Translations under genes and position numbers: made by a program
In this document: positions 12,283 through 24,237 of the stretch, in pieces
Layout of the letters: the number at the start of each line of letters is the position of its first letter
Position numbering within the stretch: the stretch's first letter is position 1
Assembly (NCBI RefSeq): GCF_000203795.2
Contig: NW_006281100.1
Span: forward strand, 1,633,099 to 1,697,098
Source: Batrachochytrium dendrobatidis JAM81
Lineage: Eukaryota > Chytridiomycota > Chytridiomycetes > Rhizophydiales
Direction: 5' to 3'
Length of the DNA: 64,000 nt
Notes under the pieces: model-generated
Told to the model about the DNA's origin: nothing
Databases searched by the model: none
What the model saw: the letters and a program-made list of their open reading frames with translations, nothing else

Positions 12283-12853
12283 TTATTGTTTGGGAGTAGA
12301 TGCAGGTAGAAGTGTAGACGCCGCAAGACTCTGAGAACATTGAGAATAAGCCATTCCAGCTCCAAATCCAGTAGCCAATCCAATGGGCCATCCTCGACCT
12401 ATTCATTCACATTATCATGATACAAAATGAGAGTTAGTTTCAAGCGCATCATTGAATACTACACTTGTTGAAATCGTCGATGATTTAAATAGATCTAGAT
12501 ATATATCCAACCACACGCCATACACCATTGTTGCAATGGCAAATGGGCTGCACACATCAGTGCAACAATCACATCTTTACAATAAAAAGCATCGCAGTAC
12601 TTACGTCTGAAAAGCAGAAATGAAAGACTCACGCCTACAGTAAGGCCTAGACCACTCTTGATGACAAAGTTGGACAGACATTTATCCCACTAGTGATCAG
12701 TGTAACGAATTGACATTAAATGACATTGATTAGTGCATTGTTGGATATAGAAACAGATTTGATTTAGTTTGAATCATAATTGACCCAATCTACCTTGCGA
12801 GCGAGCAGCTCTTCACTAGGAATAGTCTTTGATTCAGCAGTCTGGCTTTCCAT
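12283..12853 (-). CDS. MIC10: MICOS complex subunit MIC10
   Basis: Small inner-membrane protein that bends cristae junction membranes in mitochondria. Three exons, 12794-12853, 12605-12689 and 12283-12398, give 86 residues starting MESQTAESK. Family marks are W-D-K-C at the start of the domain, two hydrophobic segments (FVIKSGLGLTVGVSLSFLLF and WPIGLATGFGAGMAYS) and glycine zippers in both (GLGLTVGVS; GLATGFGAG), which drive MIC10 oligomerisation. The segments are joined by a basic RRR turn. Length matches the family (about 80-100). All splice sites are GT-AG. It shares a 154-bp upstream region with the divergent SFT2 gene. Confidence 0.94.
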
Positions 12854-13007
12854 AGTTGTTGAAATGGTTCAAGCCAAACGCAAACAGATTTTATTGCCCA
12901 AATACATTTCATTTTGACCAAAATAATGCATTTTTGGCCAAATATGTCATGAGCACAAATCTTGATTTTGTGGCAAATTCAAACTCGAGGCAAACTGAAT
13001 CAAAAAC
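12854..13007. promoter_or_regulatory. Divergent promoter of MIC10 and SFT2-family gene
   Basis: 154 bp separate the two start codons, which face away from each other. No specific factor site is recognised. Confidence 0.5.
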
Positions 13008-14066
13008 ATGTCGTCAGCAGAAAGGAGTTTCCGTGAGTCGCTGCAGCTTTTCAATGCTGGCTCAGGAGGATCGGCTGCTCCTGGCTCGGGTAGAAAGAAC
13101 GACACTTCTGTTTTAAATATGGACCGGACTGGACACAATGCGTCAAATGATAGCATTGCAATGGGCAGTTTCTCTAGTTTCTTTTCAGGCTCGTCCAATT
13201 ACCCTCAAGGAGGTTCCGTAGACCCAGAGGCGCAGGAAGGACTGTTGAGATCGTTTCAGACTCGTGCACAGGGTAATCAATACGTATTTGTACAATCCCA
13301 TCAACTGTCTTTATGGCTAGCTCTGACACTAGCTTCATCATCACTGTAACTGATCTCAACTTTATACTTAGGTGCCTTGTCCTCGGTAGGATTCGGTCCT
13401 CGCCATCCAGATACAGAGTTTTGTGGTTTAACTACTTTCCAGGTTAGAGGCTTGTTTATTGAGCATCAACTACATTCAGACTGTATTGCAACTATAAAAT
13501 ACTGATAGTCATGTACCTGTTTAAACTTTCCACAACTGATTCGCCAACGTGACATTGATTCATCAATATAATGCAACCCATTGAATGTATGATTAGCGCT
13601 ATGTTGGATTTGCATTTTGCATGGCTACGGCCATATTGTGCTTTATGATTTCTCTCTTCACTTTACCCATGGTCCTTATCTCTCCAGGAAAATTTGCTCT
13701 CACATACACAATGGGCAGCTTGCTCTTTCTCTTTTCGTTTTCATTTCTTAATGGTTTGGTTGCACATCTCAAACATGTTTTCAGCTTGGAGAGATTACCT
13801 TTTACTGCATCATATATGGTTTCAATGGCAATGACGTTGTTTTTCTCAGTAGTGGTAAGATGATTGAATGGTTTTATTATAGGCTACGCCATGATTGCTG
13901 ATACTAGTTTTTATAATTTAAACTCTAGCGGCCGAGTTATTTGCTGGTTATTTTCTTTTGTATAGTCCAAGTTGTTTGCCTTGCATGGTATGTTGGATCG
14001 TATCTTCCTGGAGGAGTACAGTCATTACGGTGGATGACCCGCAATACAATTGGATTGCCAATCTAA
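13008..14066 (+). CDS. SFT2: SFT2-family Golgi transport membrane protein
   Basis: Tetraspanning Golgi/endosome protein implicated in vesicle fusion with the Golgi. Exons 13008-13272, 13372-13442, 13597-13854 and 13929-14066 give 243 residues. The first ~90 residues are a Ser/Gly-rich cytosolic tail; the SFT2 core begins at RYVGFAFCMATAILCFMIS. It then shows the family's LPMVLISPGKFALTYTMGSL, LKHVFSLERLPFTASYM and the final LPGGVQSLRWMTR. Four hydrophobic segments are visible. The last exon was chosen in the frame ending NTIGLPI because it restores the conserved end; a parallel open frame there is a shadow. The N-terminal tail is longer than in yeast Sft2. Confidence 0.93.
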
Positions 14067-14171
14067 TAGATTCATTAGCCCATATTCATCACTGTTTATC
14101 AAAATCATCGTGTTTTACCATATTTATTGCAGCCTAATCTGATATCCAATACAGATCAAATAGTTTGAGTC

Positions 14172-14200
14172 TTTACAGCCATATTCACGTAGAATGGATC
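14172..14200 (-). repeat. Dispersed ~28-bp repeat, copy E
   Basis: Minus-strand reading is GATCCATTCTACGTGAATAT then GGCTGTAAA. It differs from the copy at 60515 at only a few positions over 28 bp. Confidence 0.7.
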
Positions 14201-14460
14201 ATTAAGGATGCAATGCATAGTAAATAGTCAGTGTCATGAACTGGTTGACACTATAGTGACATTTATGGTGGTGATTGGCATGCAGAATTACACTACTGAA
14301 TGTACAATCATTAATTTTTTGGACTGGATTGCAAACGTATCCGAGTTTTTAGGATACAATAGAGTTTCTTTAATGACATGATCGTGTTGAATATTCCTCA
14401 ATTGTGCGTTCATTCAACGTTTTTAATAAACAGGCGTTGATTGCAAGATAAACAAGTATT

Positions 14461-14486
14461 TCATTTCATGTGAATACGACTGTAAA
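14461..14486 (+). repeat. Dispersed ~28-bp repeat, copy B
   Basis: TCATTTCATGTGAATACGAC then TGTAAA; the left half is diverged, the right half (GTGAATACGACTGTAAA) matches the consensus. About 150 bp upstream of the PAM16 ATG. Confidence 0.6.
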
Positions 14487-14637
14487 TGATGGCGATTCGA
14501 GTGCATTGAATCTGCTTAATCTGACCAGCAAAAATCAGTCGCTGTAGAGTCACATGATTATGGCTTAAACTGCAGTTTATAAAAATTTCCAAATGAGCAA
14601 TTTCATTCATTATAACAGACTGATCGAATTCACAAAC

Positions 14638-15403
14638 ATGGTCAATGTATGTTTGAACTATAAAAGCCAGTTCTTATTTCATTTAGTTTCTATAGCATCA
14701 AGCCTGTCATGTCCCTATCAAACTGGACTGTCTTGATGCTGCATTGCTGTATAATCAATTGTGTTTCTATACTGATTATATTTTTATAAATGGTTGGTTC
14801 TACTATAGCCTGCAAGAATTATTACACAAGTGGCCGTTGTTGGAACTCAAATTCTTGGACGAGCATTTCTTGAAGCATACAGAGCCGCAGCACAAAGTAA
14901 TTTTAGTTTCTATTATTCTGGATTGTAGTGACATGTTATTTGATTCAATTACTAGGAATTAGTGATGTTGTTGAATTGAAACTAACCATGAATTCAACGG
15001 ATTGCATTGGTTTATATCAGATTCTGCAAAAAATATTGCAGGAGGAGCTGCTACGGCGGCATCAGGTGATGCATTGACTCGGCAAACAGGAATGACTCTC
15101 GATGAAGCCATGCTGATCTTGAATGTAAACAAGCAATCATCCATGAAAGAAATCACACAGGTGAGATATATGTCATGAACAGCATACTGGGTTTAAACCT
15201 GGTTTTTTATGAGTTTGTTACAGTTGAACTCAATAGGTGCTTATGTTTAGAAATATGAACATTTGTTCAAGGCAAATGATCCAAAACATGGAGGTACATT
15301 CTTTTTGCATTCCAAAGTATTCCGTGCCAAGGAGCGATTGGATTTAGAGTTAAAACGTGCTGCACAGGAATTGGAGAAAGCTAATACTGCATCGAAACAA
15401 TAA
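14638..15403 (+). CDS. PAM16: PAM16/TIM16, import motor J-like subunit
   Basis: Regulatory J-like protein of the presequence translocase motor at the mitochondrial inner membrane; it pairs with PAM18 and restrains its stimulation of mtHsp70. Four exons: 14638-14646 (ATG GTC AAT), 14809-14896, 15021-15160, 15251-15403; 129 residues. The N-terminal hydrophobic segment reads [20 protein letters not shown] with AYRAA after it, as in the family. The J-like part has [28 protein letters not shown] and [13 protein letters not shown]. The HPD triad of true J proteins is absent, as expected for PAM16. The first exon carries only three codons. All introns are GT-AG and the phases join without a break. 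Confidence 0.95.
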
Positions 15404-15699
15404 ACATTTACACAGTATATCCTATTTTTGGTCAAGACATGGCACACTGAGTAGTTTTAAATCCTAGTGTACGTCTCGAAGCATAGAATACCAACGCATT
15501 TTAAAGTTTTTGAGCTAAACTCGTTGGTTCAAGAGTCGACACGCAGAATGGAGCATTTTCAAACGACTAGCTATTTTATTTAGTTATGTAGACCTGCATG
15601 TGTCCATCATAAAATGGACATGATGCATTTATTTCTTTTGGTGGATTATGAACCTGCAAGTTTAATCCTATAGCGGCCATATTGAGGAAATGATGGAGA
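15404..15699. other. Gap between convergent PAM16 and UNC50
   Basis: No gene seen. It contains a short inverted repeat (TGTCCAT...ATGGACA, 15601-15620) with a 6-base loop, and at 15534-15553 a very degenerate resemblance to the dispersed repeat (minus strand CTCCATTCTGCGTG). It probably holds the two 3' ends. Confidence 0.35.
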
Positions 15700-17137
15700 T
15701 CATTCGAAATATAGGGCAAAGATGGCTTTGCTGATGTTGAATGTGAAGAGTGATATTACAAACAAAAGCATCGTTAATCCAATCGGGTAAAGAAACACAA
15801 TGGTGTTTTTAAGAAATGGAAGTGCTAAAAGATTAAATTGAAATTGTATGGAAAAAACAAATGAGTGCCAGTTTTGCTATTCATCCTAACCCTGACATGT
15901 ATCGTGATAACGAATCTAGCATAACAACATACCATTGTAGCCTAAAAAGGTAATATACCAATAGTAGTTGAGAGCCACAAAGTAGATTGTATTGGAAAAT
16001 AGCCGACAGATGAGCCCATCCGCCAATACAATACGTAAAAAAAAGAACTGCACCACATATGTTATTAAGAAAAAGGGCACGAATGCATTGCAATGTACAT
16101 CAAAAGAGTACATCCATTCGACCGATTGTTCGACTGCGTGAACTTGCTGTTGCAGCATGAATTGATTTGTAAAGAACCTAGAATTGAAACAACAATTGGA
16201 TCACTCCATTCAAGACTACCGAAATGCAACAAAAACTCACCATGCAGTTGTAGCAATCATTAATCCTGTACCTAGAAACTCGATCAATAGTGTGTATGCT
16301 ATAAGATGAAGAGTTCCAAGAACCGATTCCGAATATGCTATTCCATAGACAATTGCAGCGACTAAAATGGGTTTAAAAACACCGTTGGTTGACGTGCCAA
16401 TACAAGGACATTATATTCAGAGTATTGCAAAGCAAGCCATAAAAAATGGTAATAGCATACCACACATGCAGAGTGCGATTAATATGTGAAATGCAGGATC
16501 ATCCCGAGCCCAGTGATTTTTGGTTTCTAAAAAGTCACAAGTCAGCAACTCAATATCATACACTAGTCAATCTAGTCAAGATTTCCAGCCATGTAATTCA
16601 ACATTGGATCTACTCATGCACCAGTATGCGAGTTAACCTACGTTTGTTATAATATACGTTGCGGTATCTAGAAAGTTCAAAAGTAGAGTTAGCTGCCACT
16701 GCAACCAGGGATAAATGCATGGTTGAACAAGAGTATTGAGTAGATTTTTGTATTATAAAAGGACAATGAATGGCATATACAGAAGCCATGATAGTATACT
16801 GATCACAGTTGTATTTTGACAGTTCAACGATCCAGAACAAGATAGATCCAGAAAGCGTTGATAACACAAAACATTCAAATGCAAAAGTCATTATGGCTCA
16901 CACTCGACGAGGAGAGATGACCAGATAAGCCATCTGCCATAGTGCAAGCTCAAAGTCCATCTGAGGCAAGGAAGTCATTCGTCGAAAGTAAGTGCCAAAC
17001 GTAGAGCCATGTCCTGAGCGAGAACGACGAATCCTACCTCGAGTAGAACCAGAAGTGACGGAACTATCTCTGTCAGTCTCTAAAGGACTCTGGTATGCAT
17101 TATTACTAGTTCCAGATAAGCGACTAAAGGGCAACAT
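15700..17137 (-). CDS. UNC50: UNC-50 family Golgi membrane protein
   Basis: Multi-spanning inner-nuclear/Golgi membrane protein; UNC-50 is needed for trafficking of certain receptors, and the yeast relative is Gmh1. The first exon (16902-17137) has a basic Ser-rich N-terminus, then FRRMTSLPQMDFELALWQM and YLVISPRRV, the family signature. The next exons are 16642-16667 (YRNVYYNK) and one starting at 16526 (QTKNHWARDDPAF), matching the conserved KQTKxQWARDDPAF. Further on come VEWMYSFDVHCNAF, the transmembrane runs at 15881-16150 and YWYITFLGYN. The last exon codes LPFLKNTIVFLYPIG and ends IFALYFE-stop at 15700. About five hydrophobic segments. Middle exon borders were not all fixed. Confidence 0.92.
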
Positions 17138-17449
17138 TTTATAGATTGTGACTCCAAAGTTGCTGATTCCAATTAAAGCGATTCGTTGCTGTCAACGAGG
17201 TAAAGCGGCTTTCTAGCAAAAGTTTCAAGTCCGGCTGCTACTCGATGTTATAATTGTTTTACTCTTGGATCAAGTCTTAGTTTTATACAACAATCGTATC
17301 AATTGCTGTTCAAGCGTATCTTACAATCGCCTGTTTAATCTCATGAACATCTCTTTAAAAAGTTGGTAGATGACAGGCAAAACTATTGCATTACTGTTCA
17401 TTCCATCAAAATCAGATAACTGGCAGTACAAACCCTAATCCTGCAGTCA
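17138..17449. other. Spacer between mL58 stop and UNC50 start
   Basis: 312 bp with no gene recognised. UNC50 starts at its left edge on the minus strand, so it should contain the UNC50 promoter and the mL58 3' end. Confidence 0.4.
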
Positions 17450-17989
17450 TTACCACAACTGCTTTCTACGCAATCGATTGATGGCTTTGATTTTGGCCTG
17501 TATGCTGAGATGATCGAACCGACTTTGTTCCAAATCTCTCAACATTTGAGCTCTCTGTGGAGGACAATGAGTGACTTTCAATACAAATCCAGGATACGTA
17601 TTGAATTTCCTGGCAAGCTGTTGAACAGTCCACGTATCAGGATCAGACTCTCGTAGTTGTTGCATCTGCAATATCTGTTCTTTGGAGGGTGTCGCTTGCT
17701 GTGGGTAGTTTCGCAGTCTGGGTGGAAGACTGGCTTCTATTTCTGCTGGAATTTGATCATGGTATGCACTAGTCACTTTATTATTGACCAGCTTCTGGCT
17801 GGAAGTACTGCTGGAAGCATCGCTAGAAACACTGCTGGAAACACTGCTAGTGGATGGTTTTAAAAAAATCAAACAACTGCCATCATCCATAATAATACGG
17901 CGAGTGTCCTTGGGAGTGTTGTATGTGTAGAAGCTACGAGTACAAGGAAGCATTCGAGTGAAGCAGGATCGAGTTGCTAGAGTGTTCAT
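17450..17989 (-). CDS. Mitochondrial large-subunit ribosomal protein mL58 (MRP-L20 family)
   Basis: Intronless frame of 179 residues. The N-terminus (MNTLATRSCFTRM...RSF) is rich in Arg, Ser and Thr without acids, as in a mitochondrial presequence. A DDGSCLIFLKP segment resembles the family's start of the mature part. It is followed by a Ser-rich spacer, then the conserved block LPPRLRNYP, QILQMQQLRESDPDTWT, LARKFNTYPGFVL and a basic C-terminus (KAINRLRRKQLW). These match the fungal MRP-L20 (mL58) family, in which a helix-turn motif after the DPxxW is followed by a charged helix. The length is typical. The Ser-rich spacer is simple sequence and probably specific to this lineage. Confidence 0.82.
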   Translation of the reverse strand: MNTLATRSCFTRMLPCTRSFYTYNTPKDTRRIIMDDGSCLIFLKPSTSSVSSSVSSDASSSTSSQKLVNNKVTSAYHDQIPAEIEASLPPRLRNYPQQATPSKEQILQMQQLRESDPDTWTVQQLARKFNTYPGFVLKVTHCPPQRAQMLRDLEQSRFDHLSIQAKIKAINRLRRKQLW

Positions 17990-18171
17990 GCTCGAGTGGT
18001 GATCGCTGTCGCTAGCAATCGATGTTGTAAAAAAGGAAAACTGTTTTTCATTTGGTCATTGCAATACCATCAAAATATTCAAAGTTCAAGTGAATTTCAT
18101 TCACCACTCAATATTATATTACGGCTGGTCAGATAAAGCATTCAAGCCATGCATCAGCCATATATAAATCT

Positions 18172-19419
18172 TTAAAGTTTTGCACTGGGTGCCAGATCCT
18201 TGAAAACACCATCCAACTCTGTCGAGTTATGTTCCAAAATATAAACGTTAGTTTTTGCGAGATTTTACTCAGTCTTTAATTGTACTTACTGGTGGCAAGC
18301 ATGACTGCTCCCTTGACTTTGATCTTGCCAGACATGAATGCCTTTTGACCATTGAGTTTGCCTTGAGCAAGTGCCACAAAGTCTTCGTCCTTGACAGAAA
18401 TAGTAATGTCTGGCTTGGCACCTGCTTCCTTGGTCACTTCACCCTTTTCTTTTAGATCCAAAAGCCAAATCTGAGTCACACCCTCAGCATTCTAAACTCA
18501 TTGTATTCAAATATTGAGTAGGACTCTTTTCAATCGCTCGAATTCATTTCGATCAAGATACAATGAGATTTAGCTTACCTTGATGTCAAACTGGAAAATA
18601 GCCTTTGTTTTTTTCAAGAATGCATCTTTTTCAGTTGATGACAACGACGACATACGAGACCCAATCATGGAAAAGATGGCATCGGAACCAAATCCTGATG
18701 TAGAAGAACTAGTAGGAGGTTTGGGTTTAGGTGCGCTCTTGGCCAGTTTCAGAACTCCATCTGTTATATCCCACACATGTACAATTAGTGTTGATTCTTT
18801 TTCACTTGAATATAAAATTTGTAACATGGAATACTACTGGATACATAATCCTTACCAAGACGGGTTGCCAACATCATCTTGTACGAGTTTAAAATCATCG
18901 TGTTAGAGAAATGATTGGTTCAATATAATGCATGATATCTACAGATTCAAATGACAGCATGAATACATACATTTCCCTTGACTTTGAGTTTCCCAGACAT
19001 GAATGCCTTTTGACCATTAAGTTTCCCCGAAGCCAAGTCGACAAAAGTGTCATCGCTTGATGTTTTACATGATTTCCAAGAAACCACGTATTAGTTGTGA
19101 ACAGGTTGAATATTAGATCAAAAGAAAGAGCGAGATCCATGACAACCCTGTAATGGGGATTAGATCCATCACAATACACATACCTCAGATTAATGGTAAT
19201 ATCAGGTTTTGCATTGGAACCAAGAGTCAGTCCAGCTTGATTCTTCAAGTCCAGTGTCCATGCTTGTTGAGCACCAGCAGCATTCTTGACTAGAAACTCA
19301 AAGACAGCACCAGTCTGCTTAACCATTGCTTGCTTCTCAGTAGCAGAAAGACCATCAATTCCAACTTTTAACTGAGAAAAGGCAAGACTAGACTTGAATC
19401 CATCCACACTGACTGACAT
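18172..19419 (-). CDS. Protein with two tandem SCP2 sterol-carrier domains
   Basis: Lipid-binding protein, likely cytosolic or peroxisomal. Exons 19184-19419, 18971-19055, 18856-18877, 18579-18760, 18290-18491 and 18172-18218 join in frame. Domain 1 starts near residue 1 ([11 protein letters not shown]) with [43 protein letters not shown] and [17 protein letters not shown] short linker with [10 protein letters not shown] leads to domain 2, which repeats the pattern: [58 protein letters not shown]. The last residues APSAKL resemble the family's C-terminal PTS1 (SKL-like AKL), suggesting peroxisomal import. Most SCP2 proteins carry one such domain, so this looks like an internal duplication. 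The start was placed at 19419 because the upstream extension has no domain character. Confidence 0.9.
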
Positions 19420-19548
19420 GCTTTCAACTCGATTGGTTTTAGATGAGAACAGTCTGGATTCGAAATTGAACTTTTGGCCAAAACATTGAAAGCATAAATT
19501 TATGGGCAATTTGCACTCTGCTCAACTCTCGACAATTTATCTTGAATT
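19420..19548. promoter_or_regulatory. Divergent promoter of the SCP2-domain gene and NAE1
   Basis: 129 bp between the two start codons. No specific element recognised. Confidence 0.5.
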
Positions 19549-22190
19549 ATGAATCCACAAAACCAAAAGTATGACCGACAGCTACGGTATGTCCTTGCAT
19601 GTGTCTTGGTCTGCTTGAATCTACATTTATTCTACATGGAAATATAAATACACTGGCTTTATTCGACTGTTGATTTCATGCCTTTTCAATACTGCCGATT
19701 CAAACACATCTACTATTTCATACAATCTTACGATTGATGACAATCAATTTGTCTTGATATTTTCAGCCGGCATACTCTTTGTTTTCACTCGAATTTCTTG
19801 CTTGTCTTGATCTTGGATAGCATGTATTCTTTCATTCAATCAAATTCTGTAATGATCTGGCAATAAATTAACTGTTTGATGTGTAGACTCTGGCAAGCTC
19901 ATGGACAGAAATGCCTTGAAATGTCTCATATTTGTTTGCTGAATGGCTCTGTTGTTGGTGCAGAAGCTCTTAAAAATTTAATTCTTCCAAGTAGGTATTT
20001 GTAGTGGCAGTCAGAGTGTGCATTAAATTATACCCATGAGCACCGAGCTTAGTTTGAGTTTCTAACGCATTTACAATCACTCTGATGTCTAGGTATTGGC
20101 TCCTTTACTGTTGTTGATGATCAGATTGTGACTGGAGCACATGCTGGCAGTAACTTTTTTTTAGATCAAGAGTCTATTGGAAAGTACCGCAGCGAGGCTT
20201 TGGTTCGCTTACTTGGAGAATTAAACCAAGATGTCGTTGGAAAATCAATCATTAAAGCAAGTGAATGTGTTTGGCAATTTTGGAATTTCAAGCATCAATA
20301 TTCCCAGATTCTAATTCAAGTGTTTAAACTATTGACTTGTTATGTATACATGCAGGATCCTTTAGAAATTATTTCTAGCTCTCCAGAATTTTTCGGAAAT
20401 TTTACAATGGTTGTGGCAACTGAGCTTTCCGAAACTGGCATACACAAATTGGCTAAAATATGCTGGAGTTTAAATGTGCCCTTGATCGTGGCCAGGTCAT
20501 ACGGCTTTTTCGGATATTGCAGATTTGTAAAGCCTGAACATACAGGTACACACTAATTGATATACGTTTGGGGATTGATATTGACAGCTTTTACTTTTTA
20601 ATTTAGTTATTGAGAGTCATGCTGCAGCTGGATCTGACTATCGGCTTGATAGTCCATTTCCTACTTTAGTGGACTATGTAAATGGCATTGATATTGCATC
20701 AATGGATAGTATGAGTGTTAGTCATATTCCTTGTGTCGTTCTAGTTTTAAAGGCACTACTAAAATGGAGATCAATGGTAAGTTTTTGATCATTTAAAGGT
20801 CAAGCAAATTGTTTGTCGATATCTATATATGTATCAATGTACCACTGGTTTAACGCATGTTTGTTTATAGAATGACGGAGCGCTTCCAAAAACATCTGCA
20901 GAAAAAGCTCAGTTTCGTCAGGACATATCTGCATTCAAGCATCCTAATGCAATTGATGATGAAAATATCACAGAGGCTCTTGCAATTGCTTACAAAGCAT
21001 TTTCAACAACCACGGTTTGTTCAAGAATAGCTTACGCATTTGCTTTTGTGGCGAAACATTAACATTATATTTCTTGGGCCGACTTTTATTTCCAACAGAT
21101 CCCATCTGACATTACTGCTATTCTTGACGATCCAGCTGCCACCAATCTTTCTAAAAACGTACATTGTGTTTTGTATCCATCTACACTATTTGAAAGACGG
21201 TGGATGTACAAGGTTTTAACAGATTTTTACAATATAAATCCTGCCGGATTTCAAACATTTTTGTAGTCGTCTGATTTTTGGATACTGGTCGCTGCTCTTA
21301 AACGGTTTATCAATGCTGAAGGAAATGGCCAATTGCCTGTGTCTGGTGTTGTTCCTGACATGAAAGCAGATACGGAGTCGTTTGTAAAACTACAGCAAAT
21401 GTAAGTTGATTGGTATCTATAAATACTACATAATGCTTTATATAATTATCATATGTTTTACAATTCATTGTATCATTAGCTATCGCAGCAAGGCTCGTGA
21501 GGATCAAGCTCAATTACGAGTTCATCTTGATGCTATCTTGACTATGCTTGGGCGTGTCCCTGAAAGTATTTGTAACGATCAAGTTGAATTGTTTTGCAAA
21601 AATGCATCGTCGCTGCACGTAATGCGATACCGTTCCATTGAACAGGAATATACAGACAAATATTCAGGTATTGTCTAAAATGGTTTGAATGATTGAATTT
21701 TGGTACAATTGAGTTGATGATTTTAAACTGAGGATTCAGAGGGATTTCCAGACAATGAAAACATGGCATACTACTGGCTTTTGCGTGCTGTAGATCATTT
21801 TCAAGAGCTTTATGGAGACTATCCAGGTGCTCAAAAGGAAACTATTGATGCAGATGTCATGGTACTGGAGACTATTGCACGAGATTTTTGCAAAGAATAC
21901 CAGATAGACGACTCGATTATTTCACCCGATCATGTTCATGAAGTGTAAGTGTTTTGCCGGTGCACACACTGCAATCTAATTCAAATGTCTACCATACTCA
22001 AACCATCTGTTTTTTATTCTGCACGGATAGAGTGCGTGCAGGTGCCTGTGAGCTCCACAATATTGCGTCGATTGTTGGCGGTATAGTTGCTCAAGAAGCC
22101 ATCAAGTTACTGACAAGTCAATATATTCCAGTAAACAACACTGTCATTTTCAATGGCATTCAATCCACGATCCTGACATTCAAATGCTAA
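19549..22190 (+). CDS. NAE1: NEDD8-activating enzyme E1 regulatory subunit (NAE1/ULA1)
   Basis: Partner of UBA3 in the heterodimer that activates NEDD8 for cullin modification. Exon 1 (19549-19586) has QKYDRQLR, exon 2 (19887-19990) continues [21 protein letters not shown] and AEALKNLIL, exon 3 (from 20093) gives [11 protein letters not shown]. This is the ThiF-like adenylation fold with the degenerate nucleotide site typical of the regulatory half. Then come [17 protein letters not shown] and [12 protein letters not shown] (20370-20530), [18 protein letters not shown] and the family end [28 protein letters not shown] (22030-22110). The intron between DVVGKS and DPLEIISS (about 20255-20355) could not be placed exactly: the frame stays open across it. 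The end [13 protein letters not shown] is close to the human C-terminus. Confidence 0.92.
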
Positions 22191-22265
22191 ATGGGGTTGC
22201 ACTACAAGGTCTACATCATGGCTCGGGTTTACAGCTTATTCCAAGGTGTTCAAGATTTTAAATGT

Positions 22266-24090
22266 TCACATAAAATTCATTCCAATACCAAATTGTAGTC
22301 CAGGCTTGTGGCTATCTGTAGCACACATGGTGATGGGAATACTGTAATTGAGTTCCAGACGGAAAATAGTAAACCGTGCAGCCAAACCAATTCCTGCACA
22401 CACGCTAGGAGTGCCAAACAATGCCTGAGCATTCTCTGAAGGGCTTTTGTCTAGTCGAAATATAACATATAAAAAGTGAGTACAAGAACATGAATGCCAA
22501 AGCAGATATTTCAAGCCTTACCCGATTTAAGAGGCGTTAGAGATCCACCATTGACAAAGAAATGAGCTTTAATGGGTTTGAAGGGCAACAGTGGAAGCGG
22601 AGCAAGAAGACTGAGACCAGATGCCCAGTACAGATCGCCTCCAAGCACATCGTCTGATATGATCATACAGTTAGATGCCATGCATTTCAAAATAAGAAAG
22701 CATGTATTGAGTCTTCAAATGAACTCACTATCATCTTTTGGACCAATGCCAGCCTGTTTGAATCCGCGAACGGAAAGTGGACCTCCAAGAAAGAAGCGAT
22801 CGTTTACACGATTGCGAGTAGCACCACCCCAAGGAGCAATCAAACCACCACGAAGACTGGCAGTAATGCTCTACCAAAACCATGTAGTGAATACCTGCTC
22901 ACTCAAAAGATTGAATCTATACACCTGTTTTGTAAAAAGAGATAAACTTACGAATCCATAAGGCATAGCAAATGTAGTTTGTCCATCTGCTTCTGCTTTG
23001 AAATGCTGAACATCTCCTCCAAGACCGGCAACTTCTTGTAGAGTTTTAAGATACACACCTCTAAAAGGTAGTACCGGATCATCCCGAGAATCAAACGAAA
23101 GCGTGTGTGACAAAGCAGACTTGAACGAGTTGCCTGCATCATTGCGAATACTAAAAACACGATACATGACCGTGTTCAATTTAGATTCTTGGATATCCAA
23201 GATGAATAAAGCAGCAAGCAATCTATTTAAAACTCAAACTATAGTGTATACTACCTAAGCGATGCTTTTGGAGAGAATCGATGGTTTTCACGCCAAACAG
23301 CATCGTAAGTGATTTCTTGTTTGGCCAATCCAAGCCAATTCTACAACACATGGAATTGAAATGATTTAAATTCGAATAGTTTCAATCCAATCAAATATTA
23401 GAGTTGAGTACCTTGATTTTGAATGATAGTCCAGTCAGATCTTCATGATGTGACATGGTGAGCATATGGTTTCTAGTGTGTTTAAATCCCGAAACCTCCA
23501 AGATCTTGCTAGGATTAGCATCGATTGGAGTAGTAAAAACAGCTTGATACGAAGAAGCGCCAGCCATATCACCACTGTCTTTGTGGTAAATGGGACCGCT
23601 TGTATCGATGGCGTAGGAAGTATTGGCTGAGAGGGTTTCAGCACCACCAAATACATTACGAAGATTAAGCGACAGATTCTAGAATGAAAAACAAGACATG
23701 AATATTTGAAATTGTCCAGTTATTGAATCCAATGAATGCACTGTTGCATACCATACTTCCATCGTTTGCACCAAAGTCAGCACCAGTACGAGCAAACAAG
23801 CGTTGAGATTCTTCTACTTGAAATACTACATCGACAGCATCTGAAGATCCAGGAGGAGAATCAAAAAGAATACGAACATTCTTGAATACATCCAATCTAC
23901 GCAAATGATCCCCAACATTACGAGAGCCCACAATCAAATCTGTCAAGTTCTCAGCATGCAAGAGTGGTGAAGTGACTCTTTCCAACAACGAGTGATTTGT
24001 ATGCACAGCGCCTTGTACCTTGACTGACTTGACTTGAAACTTGCGATGTTGCGAGTCAATAATCAACTGAGAAACGTCCTGTTTGGTCAT
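22266..24090 (-). CDS. SAM50: SAM50/TOB55, beta-barrel assembly core
   Basis: Mitochondrial outer-membrane Omp85 protein that inserts beta-barrels. Seven exons join in frame: 23752-24090, 23412-23678, 23255-23340, 22952-23222, 22729-22870, 22522-22653, 22266-22450. The first ~110 residues form a single POTRA-like domain (VKSVKVQGAVHTNHSLLER, DHLRRLDVFKNVRI, VFQVEE). The barrel follows, with alternating strands, FKIKNWLGLAKQEITYDAVW, SFDSRDDPVLPFRG and FFLGGPLSVRGF, the LGG...VRGF loop-6 motif that defines Omp85 proteins. It ends with LQFGIGMNFM, an aromatic-rich last strand. Length about 470 residues, as in the family. Shares a 147-bp divergent promoter with NOC2. Confidence 0.95.
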
Positions 24091-24237
24091 AGATTCGATC
24101 CTGAATAATAATAAGTTGAAGATTGAGTCTTGGTTTGACTGGATTCAACACCACGTGAGGCTCGTCGTTATTTGACATTTTTTTATTTTTTTGTTATTTC
24201 AACATTTGCCAACTATTCGCTCATTCACTGCAGAAAT
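24091..24237. promoter_or_regulatory. Divergent promoter of SAM50 and NOC2
   Basis: 147 bp between start codons, with one CACGTG palindrome at 24152-24157. The first coding bases of NOC2 follow a T-rich stretch. Confidence 0.5.

Larger units (their letters stand above)
14067..14637. other. Intergenic region upstream of PAM16 with two repeat copies
   Basis: No gene recognised over 571 bp. It contains two copies of the dispersed repeat in opposite orientation, 14172-14200 (minus) and 14461-14486 (plus), about 290 bp apart, both upstream of PAM16. Confidence 0.5.
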
